A program made the position numbers and the translations under genes. Shown here piece by piece: positions 43,432 through 51,397 of a DNA stretch of 64,000 bases. This DNA is from Sphingopyxis macrogoltabida (GTDB lineage Bacteria; Pseudomonadota; Alphaproteobacteria; Sphingomonadales; Sphingomonadaceae): positions 2,976,501-3,040,500 of the forward strand of contig NZ_CP009429.1 in assembly GCF_001314325.1 (NCBI RefSeq), read 5' to 3'. Position 1 is the first letter of the stretch; each line of letters starts with the position of its first letter. The notes beneath the pieces are model-generated. The model made no database searches. It was not told the DNA's origin and saw only the letters and a list, made by a program, of their open reading frames with translations.

Positions 43432-43670
43432 TGATGGTACAGGACACCGCTTGGCTCGACATCGCCAACTGCCCCTCCCAAACGACCGTGCTGGTCTGCA
43501 ATGACTGTCTGCTCGGATGGCACGCGGTCGCCATCCAAGATGCGCTCGGCGAGTGGTATTACGAAGGGATCGGCCTGCGTCTGCGCCTGAAATACGAGCC
43601 GACGCACTATCAGGAATTGCCATCCATCTATCCTATCTCGCTGCGGCTTGGACGGGTGAGCGCACAATGA
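43431..43670 (+). CDS. DUF551-like hypothetical protein (79 aa)
   Basis: This 79-residue protein, with TAWLDIANCPSQTTVLVCND and EWYYEGIGLRLRLKYEPTHYQELP, recalls the DUF551 pattern of small phage proteins that open with a W-I/L motif and end in a THW-x-PLP-like segment. The resemblance is modest. Function unknown. Confidence 0.6.
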   Translation: MMVQDTAWLDIANCPSQTTVLVCNDCLLGWHAVAIQDALGEWYYEGIGLRLRLKYEPTHYQELPSIYPISLRLGRVSAQ

Positions 43671-43942
43671 CCGCGCCCCGCGTTTCCGATCATGCCTTGC
43701 TGCGCTTCCTCGAACGGTCGGGGGTGCAGGTCGAGCAGTTGCGCGCGACGGTCGAGGCCTCGCTGGATCGCGCCGGGCGCGTCGCAGCCGAGATCGCGGC
43801 GAGCGAATATCTGATCGTCGTCCATGACCTGACCTTCGTCGTTCGCGACGGGACGGTGACGACGATCCTGCCCGAAGGGTCGCCGGGCTTTCGCGCCCGC
43901 GCGCTGGTCGGCGCGCACCGCAAGGGGAACGGCCAGCAATGA
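43667..43942 (+). CDS. Hypothetical phage protein (91 aa)
   Basis: This 91-residue protein (VSDHALLRFLERSGVQVEQLR, then EYLIVVHDLTFVVRDGTVTTILPEG) has an N-terminal helix followed by beta-strands, a layout seen in DUF4258/RelE-like small folds. No partner antitoxin is adjacent, so I do not call it a toxin. Overlapping starts and stops keep it in the early operon. Confidence 0.6.
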   Translation: MTAPRVSDHALLRFLERSGVQVEQLRATVEASLDRAGRVAAEIAASEYLIVVHDLTFVVRDGTVTTILPEGSPGFRARALVGAHRKGNGQQ

Positions 43943-44325
43943 GCCTGCCCGGCGTTCTTGCCGAGATCGCCGAAGTAGCCGGCGAGGAAGCCGCGCTGGC
44001 GCTCGCCAGTCGCGTCGGCGGAACGATGGTCTATTTCCCGCCCGTACCCGCCAACGATCACTGGATTTGCCGCCTGATCGGGCGCGAGGCGGGGCGCGCC
44101 GTCTGCGACCGGCTGACGGCCGGGGTCGGGCCGCGCCGCGTCGAAATGCCGCTGGGGCCGACCGGCGCCCAGGCGAAGAAGCGGGCGCAGGTCGACGAGC
44201 TGCTGCGCGCCGATATGTCCGAACGTGACATCGCGCTGCGCACTGGCTACACGATCAGCGCGATCCGCAAGCGCAAGCGCAAGCTTGGCATCGTCCGCGA
44301 CGACGGACAGCTTTCCCTCTTCTGA
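43939..44325 (+). CDS. Mor/C-family transcription activator
   Basis: This 128-residue protein matches the Mu Mor/C family. It has an N-terminal dimerisation part (EEAALALASRVGGTMVYFPP, HWICRLIGREAGRAVCDRL), then an HTH (AQVDELLRADMSERDIALRTGYTISAIRKRKRKLG). In Mu, Mor activates the middle promoter and C the late ones by binding dyad sites. Being the last early gene, it probably switches on the lysis, head and tail operons. Only one such gene is visible. Confidence 0.88.
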   Translation: MSLPGVLAEIAEVAGEEAALALASRVGGTMVYFPPVPANDHWICRLIGREAGRAVCDRLTAGVGPRRVEMPLGPTGAQAKKRAQVDELLRADMSERDIALRTGYTISAIRKRKRKLGIVRDDGQLSLF

Positions 44326-44345
44326 TCGTCCTCTTTGCGCTTGAG

Positions 44346-44365
44346 CCGGTCCGTGGACCGGGGCG
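44346..44365. promoter_or_regulatory. GGTCC-GT-GGACC dyad upstream of the lysis operon
   Basis: CCGGTCCGTGGACCGG is a near-perfect palindrome 80 bp before the first lysis gene and just after the Mor-like gene. Similar dyads lie at 52329-52350, 53760-53770 and 58666-58687. It is a candidate activator site; an RNA hairpin is the alternative. Confidence 0.5.
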
Positions 44366-44403
44366 CGATCCCTTCCCGAAATAGCCAAACCCATCCCGAT
44401 GAC

Positions 44404-44426
44404 GACGCGCGCGGGGCGCGTCTTTT
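44404..44426 (+). terminator. Terminator at the end of the early operon
   Basis: GACGCGC pairs with GCGCGTC around a GCGGG loop and is followed by TTTT. It separates the Mor-like gene from the lysis operon. Confidence 0.65.
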
Positions 44427-44444
44427 CGATCATGGGGACGGGCG

Positions 44445-44714
44445 ATGTTCTTTCCGTATCAGCGGCGCTTTCTTGGGCTCTTGGGCGGACTCTTCGGAGT
44501 GCCGCTCCTTGTGGCCAGCCCGGCCCCGATCGCCGCCGAACCCGCCTCCGCGCCAACGCTTGCCCTTCGTCCGCGCCGTAGTGTCCGCTCGGCCCCGTAT
44601 CCGCATCCCGGCTATCGCAGCCGCGGGAAGCAGGCAAAGCCCCGCAAGCGTCCCAACCGCCGTCATATCAGCCGCCGCGTACGTCGCGCGCATCGCCGGA
44701 GCAAGGCGGCATGA
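44445..44714 (+). CDS. Small exported or membrane phage protein (89 aa)
   Basis: A hydrophobic helix (FLGLLGGLFGVPLLVASPA) is followed by a very basic Arg/Lys/Pro/His-rich tail. It directly precedes the endolysin gene with a 4-bp overlap, so a lysis-related role is possible. A GGGGACGGG ribosome site is present. No family is recognised. Confidence 0.6.
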   Translation: MFFPYQRRFLGLLGGLFGVPLLVASPAPIAAEPASAPTLALRPRRSVRSAPYPHPGYRSRGKQAKPRKRPNRRHISRRVRRAHRRSKAA

Positions 44715-45265
44715 GCATGTTTATCGACAGGCTGATCGACGAAGTGATCGATCGCGAAGGCCCCTATGTGAACCACCCTGCTGATCGCGGCGGGCCGACC
44801 TGCTGGGGCATCACCGAAGCCGTAGCGCGCGAAAACAACTATAGCGGCCCGATGAAGGCCCTGCCGCGCAGCGTCGCGGCGGCGATCTATCGGCGCCTCT
44901 ACTGGACGCGGCCGGGCTTCGACAAGGTTGCCGAGCGGGCGCCGCTGGTCGCGGCCGAGATGTTCGACACCGGCATCAACATGGGGACCGGCGTCGCGGC
45001 CGGTTTCCTCCAGCGCGTCTTGAATGCACTGAACAGGCAGGGTCGCGACTATCCCGATCTCATCGTCGATAACGCCATCGGCGCGCGGTCGCTGGCGGCG
45101 CTGGATGCGTTCCTGAAGGTGCGCGGCCGGGCGGCCGAACCGGTGCTGGTCCGCGCGCTCGATGCGCTCCAGGGCGAGCGCTATCTCGCGCTGGCCGAAC
45201 GGCGGCCGAGCCAAGAGGCCTTCGTTTATGGCTGGCTCGCCAACCGGCTGGGCAACGTCAAATGA
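44711..45265 (+). CDS. GH108-type endolysin (N-acetylmuramidase)
   Basis: This 184-residue protein has the GH108 signature near its N-terminus: EVIDREGPYVNHPADRGGPTCWGIT, with the catalytic Glu at E16, then AIYRRLYWTRPGFD and a C-terminal peptidoglycan-binding region (VDNAIGARSLAALDAFL). It degrades peptidoglycan at lysis. No signal peptide is seen, so it depends on the holin. Spanin genes follow. Confidence 0.9.
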   Translation: MSMFIDRLIDEVIDREGPYVNHPADRGGPTCWGITEAVARENNYSGPMKALPRSVAAAIYRRLYWTRPGFDKVAERAPLVAAEMFDTGINMGTGVAAGFLQRVLNALNRQGRDYPDLIVDNAIGARSLAALDAFLKVRGRAAEPVLVRALDALQGERYLALAERRPSQEAFVYGWLANRLGNVK

Positions 45266-45786
45266 GCCTCGTCGGGTCGCAGGCGATCGTCGCGGCGGTG
45301 CGCCGCTTTTGGTGGGCGGTGCCGATCGCGGGGCTGCTCGTCTGGGCGCTGATCCTGCGCGGCAATCTGGCCGAGACGCGCGCGGCGCTGAGCGCCGAGC
45401 GGTTCGCGCACCAGCGGAGCGCGCTCAACTGGCAGCTCGCGACCGCGACGGCGCTTGCGGCCGACCTTCAGCACCGGATCGCCCAGGAGCGGCGTCAGGC
45501 CGAGGAAAGCAGGAGAATAGAAGATGATTATGAGGCGCGCATTGCCGATGCTCGCGCTCGCGCTGCCGCTGTCGGCCTGCGCGGACAAGCCGCCGCAGCC
45601 GATCAGGGCAGTCGCGGAGGCGCGCCAGTGCCCGGCCTTTCCGATCCCGCCCGCGGCGCTGGTGAAGCGGCCGGTCAAGATCGACTTTCTGCCGCCGACG
45701 CCCTGATCGCCACCGAACAGGCGATACAGCTCGACGCGCTGATCGACTGGATCGAGGCGCAGGCGCGCGTCGCGGGCGAGCGCTGA
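45262..45786 (+). CDS. Rz-like inner-membrane spanin
   Basis: This 174-residue protein has an N-terminal membrane anchor (WWAVPIAGLLVWALI, about 18-33) and a long charged helix (ERFAHQRSALNW ... RIAQERRQAEESRRIEDDYEARI), the i-spanin layout. The middle becomes low complexity where the Rz1 frame overlaps. It should act with Rz1 to fuse the inner and outer membranes. Its start overlaps the endolysin stop. Confidence 0.78.
   Translation: MSLVGSQAIVAAVRRFWWAVPIAGLLVWALILRGNLAETRAALSAERFAHQRSALNWQLATATALAADLQHRIAQERRQAEESRRIEDDYEARIADARARAAAVGLRGQAAAADQGSRGGAPVPGLSDPARGAGEAAGQDRLSAADALIATEQAIQLDALIDWIEAQARVAGER
45524..45706 (+). CDS. Rz1-like outer-membrane spanin lipoprotein nested in Rz
   Basis: This 60-residue product lies entirely inside the Rz gene in another frame. 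It has a lipoprotein signal (MRRALPMLALALPLSACADK, lipobox LSAC) and a Pro-rich mature part (KPPQPIRA, PAFPIPPAALVKRP), both hallmarks of Rz1 o-spanins. This explains the low-complexity stretch in the overlapping Rz frame. Confidence 0.8.
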   Translation: MIMRRALPMLALALPLSACADKPPQPIRAVAEARQCPAFPIPPAALVKRPVKIDFLPPTP

Positions 45787-45787
45787 G

Positions 45788-45931
45788 ATGTACGGCGTTG
45801 CCGATGTCCCCGAGCTGTTCGCCCGCTTGCTGCTCGTCTTCGCGCTGCTGTTCGGCGGCGCGGCGATTTTCGACCTTCTGCGCCGGCTGAGCTGCCCGCG
45901 CGCTCGCAAAAAGGACAATGACCATGACTAG
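45788..45931 (+). CDS. Small membrane protein of the lysis cassette (47 aa)
   Basis: MYGVADVPELFARLLLVFAL begins a 47-residue peptide with one hydrophobic helix and a basic tail (RARKKDNDHD). It starts one base after the Rz stop and overlaps the holin-like gene. It could be a second holin or antiholin; this is inferred from position only. Confidence 0.5.
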   Translation: MYGVADVPELFARLLLVFALLFGGAAIFDLLRRLSCPRARKKDNDHD

Positions 45932-46157
45932 CGGCGTCAAGCCCTGGTGGAAGTCGAAAACGATATGGGCCGCGCTGATCGCGTTCGTGATGTCGGTCGC
46001 CCCCGAGCTGGGCATCATCAATCCCGATGATGCAGCGGGCATCGGCGGTGACTTGACGGACATCGTGGCCGGCCTGTTCGCCGGCTTCGCGATTTATGGG
46101 CGCATCCGGGCGCGGCAGCGCATCGGCACGCCTCCTCCGAGCGACTGGGAGGGCTGA
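45924..46157 (+). CDS. Holin-like protein (77 aa)
   Basis: This 77-residue protein has one or two hydrophobic segments (KTIWAALIAFVMSVAPELGI and DIVAGLFAGFAIYGRI) and a charged C-terminus. The pattern W-KSKTIWA-A-I and the final YGRIRA are common to phage holin-like proteins. The ATG at 45924 is better spaced from AAGGA than the one at 45918. Confidence 0.75.
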   Translation: MTSGVKPWWKSKTIWAALIAFVMSVAPELGIINPDDAAGIGGDLTDIVAGLFAGFAIYGRIRARQRIGTPPPSDWEG

Positions 46158-46384
46158 TGTACCTCGCGGGCGAACGCGCGATCGAACAGGCCGAGGCGAT
46201 GGTCACGGCCGAGCGCGACAAGGCCATCGCCGACATTCGCGGCAAGCTGGCCGAGCCGGGCGCCGACGCGTGCGACGACTGCGGCGAGGATATTCCGAAA
46301 GAGCGGCGGGAAGCGATGCCATCGGCCCGCCGCTGCACGACTTGTGAAGAACGCCGCGAGCGCGCGGCCAAGCGGGGTTGGTAA
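46157..46384 (+). CDS. TraR/DksA-type zinc-finger protein
   Basis: This 75-residue protein ends in the C4 zinc finger CDDCGEDIPKERREA...CTTCEERRE of the TraR/DksA family, after a short helix. Such small phage proteins bind the RNA polymerase secondary channel and mimic DksA with ppGpp. Its position among the late genes is the same as in Mu-like phages. Confidence 0.88.
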   Translation: MYLAGERAIEQAEAMVTAERDKAIADIRGKLAEPGADACDDCGEDIPKERREAMPSARRCTTCEERRERAAKRGW

Positions 46385-46731
46385 TGGATTTGGCACTTTT
46401 CACCCAGTGGGCCGGCGCGATCGGCCTTGCCCTGGGCATCATCAACATGGCGTGGAACATGGCGGGCCGCGCGGCCAAGCCGGTAACGGAAAAGTTCAAG
46501 GCGCAGGATGACCGCCTCGACAAGCACAGCGTCGATCTAAAGGATCACGATCGCCGTATCCAGACGCTGGAGGGGCTTGTCCCGCACCTGCCCACGTCCT
46601 CGCAGGTCAATGAGCTGCGCGTAACGGTCGAGCGAATCGATACGCACCTGCTCAACCTCGACAAGACGATCGAGCTGTTCACCCGGATGGTGACGCGGAT
46701 CGACGACTATCTGCGCGAGAACAAGGCATGA
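46384..46731 (+). CDS. DUF2730-family phage protein
   Basis: This 115-residue protein has an N-terminal hydrophobic helix (FTQWAGAIGLALGIINMAW) and a long coiled coil (KHSVDLKDHDRRIQTLEGLV), the DUF2730 layout of a membrane-tethered helix encoded near the terminase in Mu-like phages. The start overlaps the previous stop (TAATG). Confidence 0.8.
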   Translation: MDLALFTQWAGAIGLALGIINMAWNMAGRAAKPVTEKFKAQDDRLDKHSVDLKDHDRRIQTLEGLVPHLPTSSQVNELRVTVERIDTHLLNLDKTIELFTRMVTRIDDYLRENKA

Positions 46732-47024
46732 CGTACGACGAGGATATCGCGCGCGACGCGCGCTTCTTCATCCTGCGCGAGCTGACCGAACAGATCGACG
46801 GGCAGTCGAACAGCGTTCACTTGCGCCGCATGCTCGATGCGCAGGGCATCAAGCGCGCGCCTGACTGGATCGTTACCCAGATGAACAAGCTGGGCGAGCT
46901 GGGCGCGGTGAAGGTCACCATGGCCGGCGAGATCGCGATTGCGGCTATCCTGCCCGCGGGCCGTCACCATGTCGACGAGCGGACGGTGATCGCGGGCGTC
47001 AGCAAGCTTTCGGATATCGTCTGA
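46728..47024 (+). CDS. Winged-helix-like late phage protein (98 aa)
   Basis: This 98-residue protein (RFFILRELTEQIDGQSNSVHLRRML, then RAPDWIVTQMNKLGELGAVKV) resembles the ArsR-like winged-helix proteins that sit before DUF3486 in Mu-like phages. It may help packaging by binding DNA. ATGA overlap with DUF2730. Confidence 0.7.
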   Translation: MTYDEDIARDARFFILRELTEQIDGQSNSVHLRRMLDAQGIKRAPDWIVTQMNKLGELGAVKVTMAGEIAIAAILPAGRHHVDERTVIAGVSKLSDIV

Positions 47025-47025
47025 T

Positions 47026-47652
47026 ATGTCGGCGGACGGCGATCAGGCGCGGCGCGAAGGCCGCGGGCGGCTGTCGTCGATCGACCTGCTGCCCGAAGAG
47101 GCCGAGCCCGATATCGTGTGGGCGCTGGAACAGCTTCGACTGCGCGAGAAGCCGAGCAAGATGATCCTTGCCGAGTTCAACGCCCGGCTGGCCGATCGCG
47201 GCATTGCCTCGATCAGCAAGTCGGCGTGGAACCGCTATTCGGTCCGCAAGGCTATCCAGTTCCGCAAGCTCGACGAAAGTCAGCGGATGGCGCGCGAGCT
47301 GGTTTCGACGCTGGGCACCGATCGCGCCGACGACGTGACGGTCATGGTCGCCGAAATGATCAAGCTCGCATCGTTCCAGTTGCTCGAAGAGGGCGAGCTG
47401 GGGTCGAAGGGCGTCATGGAGCTGTCGCGCGCGCTATCGGGCGCTGTGGCGGCGCAGCGCGGGTCCGAGGAATATCGGCGCCGGCTGGAGCAGCGCGTCG
47501 CCGCACAGCACAACGCCATGGCCGATCGCGTCGAGAAGGTCGCCCGCGAGGCGGGTCTTACCGCCGAACGCGCCGCCGAGCTGCGCCGCGACTATCTGGG
47601 CATCAAGCCGAAACCGGCGCAGCCTGCCGAGCGCGGGGACGATGAAGGGTGA
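47026..47652 (+). CDS. DUF3486 (Mu gp27-like) small-terminase candidate
   Basis: This 208-residue protein has a short Arg-rich start (GRGRLSSIDLLPEEAEPDIVW, typical of DUF3486) and a helix-rich body. In Mu the equivalent gp27 lies directly before the large terminase and is thought to act as the small terminase subunit. Its stop overlaps the next GTG. Confidence 0.85.
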   Translation: MSADGDQARREGRGRLSSIDLLPEEAEPDIVWALEQLRLREKPSKMILAEFNARLADRGIASISKSAWNRYSVRKAIQFRKLDESQRMARELVSTLGTDRADDVTVMVAEMIKLASFQLLEEGELGSKGVMELSRALSGAVAAQRGSEEYRRRLEQRVAAQHNAMADRVEKVAREAGLTAERAAELRRDYLGIKPKPAQPAERGDDEG

Positions 47653-49283
47653 GCGAACCCGAAATCCTTTCCGACGAACTGCCGACCGCCGATCAGCCGC
47701 CACCCCGGTCGCCGATCGACGATTTCATTCCCGGTGGCGTGCCGCCCGCCGATCTCGATCCGTTGGCCGACGGCATCTTGATGAAGCACCAGAAGGAATA
47801 TCTGGAAGACCAATCCGACCTGAAACTGGTCCGGAAGGGGCGGCGGACCGGCTTTACCTTCGCCGAGGCACTCGACAGCACGATCATCGCCGCGACCGCG
47901 AAGAGCGAGGGCGGCGACAGCACCTACTATATCGGCGACACCAAGGAAAAAGGCCTTGAGTTCATCGCCACCTGCGCGGGCTTTGCCAAGCATGTCGCGA
48001 AGGAGCTGCTGACGGTCGGCGAGTTCATGTTCGACGACGTGCAGCCGGACGGCTCGACCAAGCAGATCGCGGCCTATCGCATCAAGTTCGCGTCGGGCTG
48101 CGTGATCGTCGCGCTGTCGAGCAACCCGGCGAATATTCGCGGTCTTCAGGGCCGCGTCGTGATCGACGAGGCGGCGTTTCACAAAAATGTCGCCGCGGTG
48201 ATCGACGCATGTAACGCGCTGCTCATCTGGGGCGGCGTGATCCGGATCATCTCGACGCACAACGGCGCGCTGAACCCGTTCAACGAGCTGATCAAGGAAA
48301 CCGAGGCCGGGCAGTACGACTATAGCATCCACACCGCGACGTTCGACGATGCGGTTGCCAACGGCCTGTACGAACGCGTTTGCCAGAAGCGCGGCTGGAC
48401 GCCGAGCGTCGAGGACAAAGAGAAGTGGTATCGCAAGGTCCGCCGCTCCTACGGGACGCGGGTCGAGGCGATGCGCGAGGAGCTGGACGCGATCCCGCGC
48501 GAGGGCGACGGCGTGCTATTGCCGCTGGCGCAGATCGAGGCGTGCAGCACGGACGAATACAAGGTGCTGCGTTGGGAGCCGCCCTATCCGGGTTTCGTCG
48601 ATATGCCCGAGTCGGCGCGGCGCGGCGAAATGCTGAGCTGGCTGGTCCGCGAAGTCTTCCCGATCATTGCGCGCTTCGGCAACCAGTCGCTCGAATGGTA
48701 TCTGGGCGGCGACTTTGCCATGCGGCAGGATCGCAGCTCTTTCCCGTTCGGCTATGTCGGTCAGGATTTGCGGCGGCACGTCCCGTTTCTGATCGAGCTG
48801 CGCAACTGCCCCTATGACCAGCAAAAGCAGGTGCTCTTCTGGGTTGTCGAGCAGCTTGAATTGATCGGCCTGTTCGGCGGCGGTGTGCTCGACGCCAACG
48901 GCAACGGCATGGTGCTCGCCCAGGAGTGCCGCCAGAAGTTCGGCGCCGATCGGATTGTCGAGCTAATGCCGTCCGACGCATCGCTCCGCGAAAGCACGCC
49001 GCTGTTCCGGGCGGCATTCGAAGATCGCACGATCCTGATCCCCGCCGATATCAACACGCGCGACGATCTTCGCCAGCTCCAGATTATCGGCGGCGTCGCG
49101 CGCGTGCCCCGGCATGTCCGCACCGAAGGCACCGATGGCGGCAAGCGGCACGGCGATAACGCCATATCGCTGCTCAACTTTCATTCGGCGACGAAGCGCG
49201 GCGGTGGCCAGCGCTGGCGCCCGATGATCCCTAATGCGGCCTCAAGGCCGCGCAACCCTGACACAGATTGGATCCCGGCATGA
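47649..49283 (+). CDS. Terminase large subunit, Mu gp28-like
   Basis: This 544-residue protein has an ATPase half (LVRKGRRTGFTFAEA as a degenerate Walker A, VVIDEAAFHK as Walker B, IISTHNG coupling motif) and a C-terminal nuclease half (YLGGDFAMRQD with the first metal aspartate, then GVLDANGNG and HGDNAISLLN). The order matches the gp28/terminase-6C type that packages phage DNA. The GTG start overlaps DUF3486. Confidence 0.92.
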   Translation: MSEPEILSDELPTADQPPPRSPIDDFIPGGVPPADLDPLADGILMKHQKEYLEDQSDLKLVRKGRRTGFTFAEALDSTIIAATAKSEGGDSTYYIGDTKEKGLEFIATCAGFAKHVAKELLTVGEFMFDDVQPDGSTKQIAAYRIKFASGCVIVALSSNPANIRGLQGRVVIDEAAFHKNVAAVIDACNALLIWGGVIRIISTHNGALNPFNELIKETEAGQYDYSIHTATFDDAVANGLYERVCQKRGWTPSVEDKEKWYRKVRRSYGTRVEAMREELDAIPREGDGVLLPLAQIEACSTDEYKVLRWEPPYPGFVDMPESARRGEMLSWLVREVFPIIARFGNQSLEWYLGGDFAMRQDRSSFPFGYVGQDLRRHVPFLIELRNCPYDQQKQVLFWVVEQLELIGLFGGGVLDANGNGMVLAQECRQKFGADRIVELMPSDASLRESTPLFRAAFEDRTILIPADINTRDDLRQLQIIGGVARVPRHVRTEGTDGGKRHGDNAISLLNFHSATKRGGGQRWRPMIPNAASRPRNPDTDWIPA

Positions 49284-51397
49284 ACGCCTTCGGCCGCTTC
49301 GCCAAAGCCGCCCAGGCGGCGCTTCGCACTTTCCGCCATAGCGGTGTCGCGGGCTTTGTCGGCGGCTTGCTGCGCCGGACGCGGATCGACTACCGCAAGG
49401 AAGTCGGCGACCTGATGGACGCGTCGGTCGTCATGGCGCCGGTGCAGTGGGTGCAGCGCGCGCTGCCCGAGGCGGTGCTCAAGGTCAGCAGGAAGAACAG
49501 CAAGGGCGAGATCGAGGAAATCTCCGATCACGGCATGCTCGCGCTGATCCAGAACCCCAACCCCTTCTATGCCGATATCGTGCTGTGGTGGGGCGTGGTG
49601 CTGAGCCTGCTGCTCGACGGCAACGCCTATTGGATGATCGTCCGCAACGGCGTCGGCCGGCCTGCGCAGCTCTGGTATATTCCGCATTGGATGCTGGAAC
49701 CGAAATGGCCCGAGGACGGCAGCGAGTTCATATCGCACTACCGCTATTCGCCGGGCGGCGGCGCCGCCGCAACCGACGTAGCGCCCGAAGACGTGATCCA
49801 TTTCCGGTACGGGATCGACCCCCGCAACATGCGCAAGGGCCTGTCGCCGATCTACGGCGTGATCCGCGAAATCTTCATGGACATCGAAAGCAGCAACTTC
49901 GTTGCCGCGCTGCTGAAGAATATGGGCGTGCCCGGCATCGTCATCGCGCCGAAGGGCGGCGCGATGCCCAACCCCGCCGATGTCGAGGCGACCAAGACAT
50001 ATGTCGCGGCGCAGTTCGGGGGCGATGGCCGCGGGCGTCCGCTTGTCCTGGGCGCGCCGACCGAAGTCAGTCAGTTCGGGTTCAACCCGCAGCAGATGGA
50101 GATGAGCGGCGCGCGCGACGTGGCCGAGGAACGCGTCTGCGCGGGCATCGGCATCCCTGCCGCCGTCGTCGGGTTCGGCGCCGGGCTTCAGACGACGAAG
50201 GTCGGCGCGACCATGGGCGAGATGCGCAAGCTCGCCTGGGAGAATGGCGTCCTGCCGATCGGCAAGCTGATCGCCGACGAGCTGAAGCGTTCGCTGTTGC
50301 CGCTGTTCGGCAACCCGGCCGGGCTCGATGTCTTCTTCGACACGTCGGAAGTCCCGGCGATGCAGGAGGACGAGGACAAGCGCACCGATCGCTGGAACAA
50401 GATGCTCCAGACCGGCGGCATCACCGTTTACACGTGGCGGATCGGGCTTGGCCTCGATGCCGACGACAGCCACAAATATTATCTGCGCGGCATCAACATG
50501 ATCGAAGTGCCCGAAGGCGGCGCCCGTCCCGATCGCAGCGACCCGGCCACGGATCGCGGGGCGAAAAGCGCCGACAGCCACGCGGCGCACGATCATGCGC
50601 CGGGCGATCACGCGCCCCGCGCAACGCCGGATCGATACAAGCGCGCCGCCGCCTATGCGACGATGCTTCAGAACCAAGAAAGCGGGCTGGCAGACGGGTT
50701 TGAGACGCGTCTTATCGGCTTCTTCGGCGAGCTCGCGGATGGTGCCAGGACAGCGGCGCGTCCGCTTCTCGAGGAGCAACTGGGCAAGTCGCGCGGCGTG
50801 AAGTCCGATGACCTGCTCGTCGATATGATCCTCGACGAGCTGGGCATTCCGAAATGGGCGAGCCAGCTCCGCCGTCTGTACGAGGCGCATTATGCGGAGG
50901 TCGGCGACGCGTCGGGCGAAGCGGCCGAGGCAGCCGGGCTCGGCAAGTCGATGCCCGACCGGGTGGCGCAGTCGATCATCGCGGCGGGCGGCCGGCGCGC
51001 GGGCATCGTCGATCTGCAAGGCCAGACCAGGGCGGCGATGTTCGACGCGATCGCCGAGGGCCGCGCGGCCGGCGAAGGCGCCGAGGCGATTGCCGGGCGC
51101 ATCTATCCGCTCGTCGCGGCCGGGGCGTCGAGCGATCCCGAGATACGGGCGCGGCGCATCGCGCGGACCGAGACGAAGTACGCGCAGAATATTTCGACGA
51201 TCGAGCGCGGCAAGGCAGCGGGCGTGACGCGCTTTGTCGTGTTCGACGGGCGCCTTGGGCCGGGCCGGTCGAAGCTCGACCATATAGCCCGCGACGGGTC
51301 GATCGTCGGCGCCGCGCGCGCCGTCCAGATGGCCGAGGAAGAGCACCCCAACGGCACCCTGAGTTTTGGACCCCATTTCGACGAAGAGGACGAATGA
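49280..51397 (+). CDS. HK97-type portal fused to a Mu F-like head morphogenesis domain
   Basis: This 705-residue protein combines two parts. The N-terminal 400 residues follow the HK97 portal family (IQNPNPFYADIVLWWGVV, LLLDGNAYWMIVRNG, EDVIHFRYGIDPRNMRKGLSPI). Residues from about 560 follow the phage Mu F / SPP1 gp7 family (ARRIARTETKYAQN, the family's ARTExx motif, and RFVVFDGRLGPG). A His/Asp-rich linker joins them (about 425-450). Portal and minor head protein are normally separate genes. It overlaps the terminase stop and the protease start. Confidence 0.88.
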   Translation: MNAFGRFAKAAQAALRTFRHSGVAGFVGGLLRRTRIDYRKEVGDLMDASVVMAPVQWVQRALPEAVLKVSRKNSKGEIEEISDHGMLALIQNPNPFYADIVLWWGVVLSLLLDGNAYWMIVRNGVGRPAQLWYIPHWMLEPKWPEDGSEFISHYRYSPGGGAAATDVAPEDVIHFRYGIDPRNMRKGLSPIYGVIREIFMDIESSNFVAALLKNMGVPGIVIAPKGGAMPNPADVEATKTYVAAQFGGDGRGRPLVLGAPTEVSQFGFNPQQMEMSGARDVAEERVCAGIGIPAAVVGFGAGLQTTKVGATMGEMRKLAWENGVLPIGKLIADELKRSLLPLFGNPAGLDVFFDTSEVPAMQEDEDKRTDRWNKMLQTGGITVYTWRIGLGLDADDSHKYYLRGINMIEVPEGGARPDRSDPATDRGAKSADSHAAHDHAPGDHAPRATPDRYKRAAAYATMLQNQESGLADGFETRLIGFFGELADGARTAARPLLEEQLGKSRGVKSDDLLVDMILDELGIPKWASQLRRLYEAHYAEVGDASGEAAEAAGLGKSMPDRVAQSIIAAGGRRAGIVDLQGQTRAAMFDAIAEGRAAGEGAEAIAGRIYPLVAAGASSDPEIRARRIARTETKYAQNISTIERGKAAGVTRFVVFDGRLGPGRSKLDHIARDGSIVGAARAVQMAEEEHPNGTLSFGPHFDEEDE

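Noticed and set aside
43667..43942. Toxin gene of a toxin-antitoxin pair
   Set aside because: The fold is only loosely RelE-like and no antitoxin-type partner is adjacent.
49181..51376. A 731-residue open frame on the minus strand opposite the portal gene
   Set aside because: It mirrors the plus-strand portal frame, has low-complexity Arg/Ala/Asp composition, no recognisable domain and no ribosome site; typical antisense shadow in GC-rich DNA.
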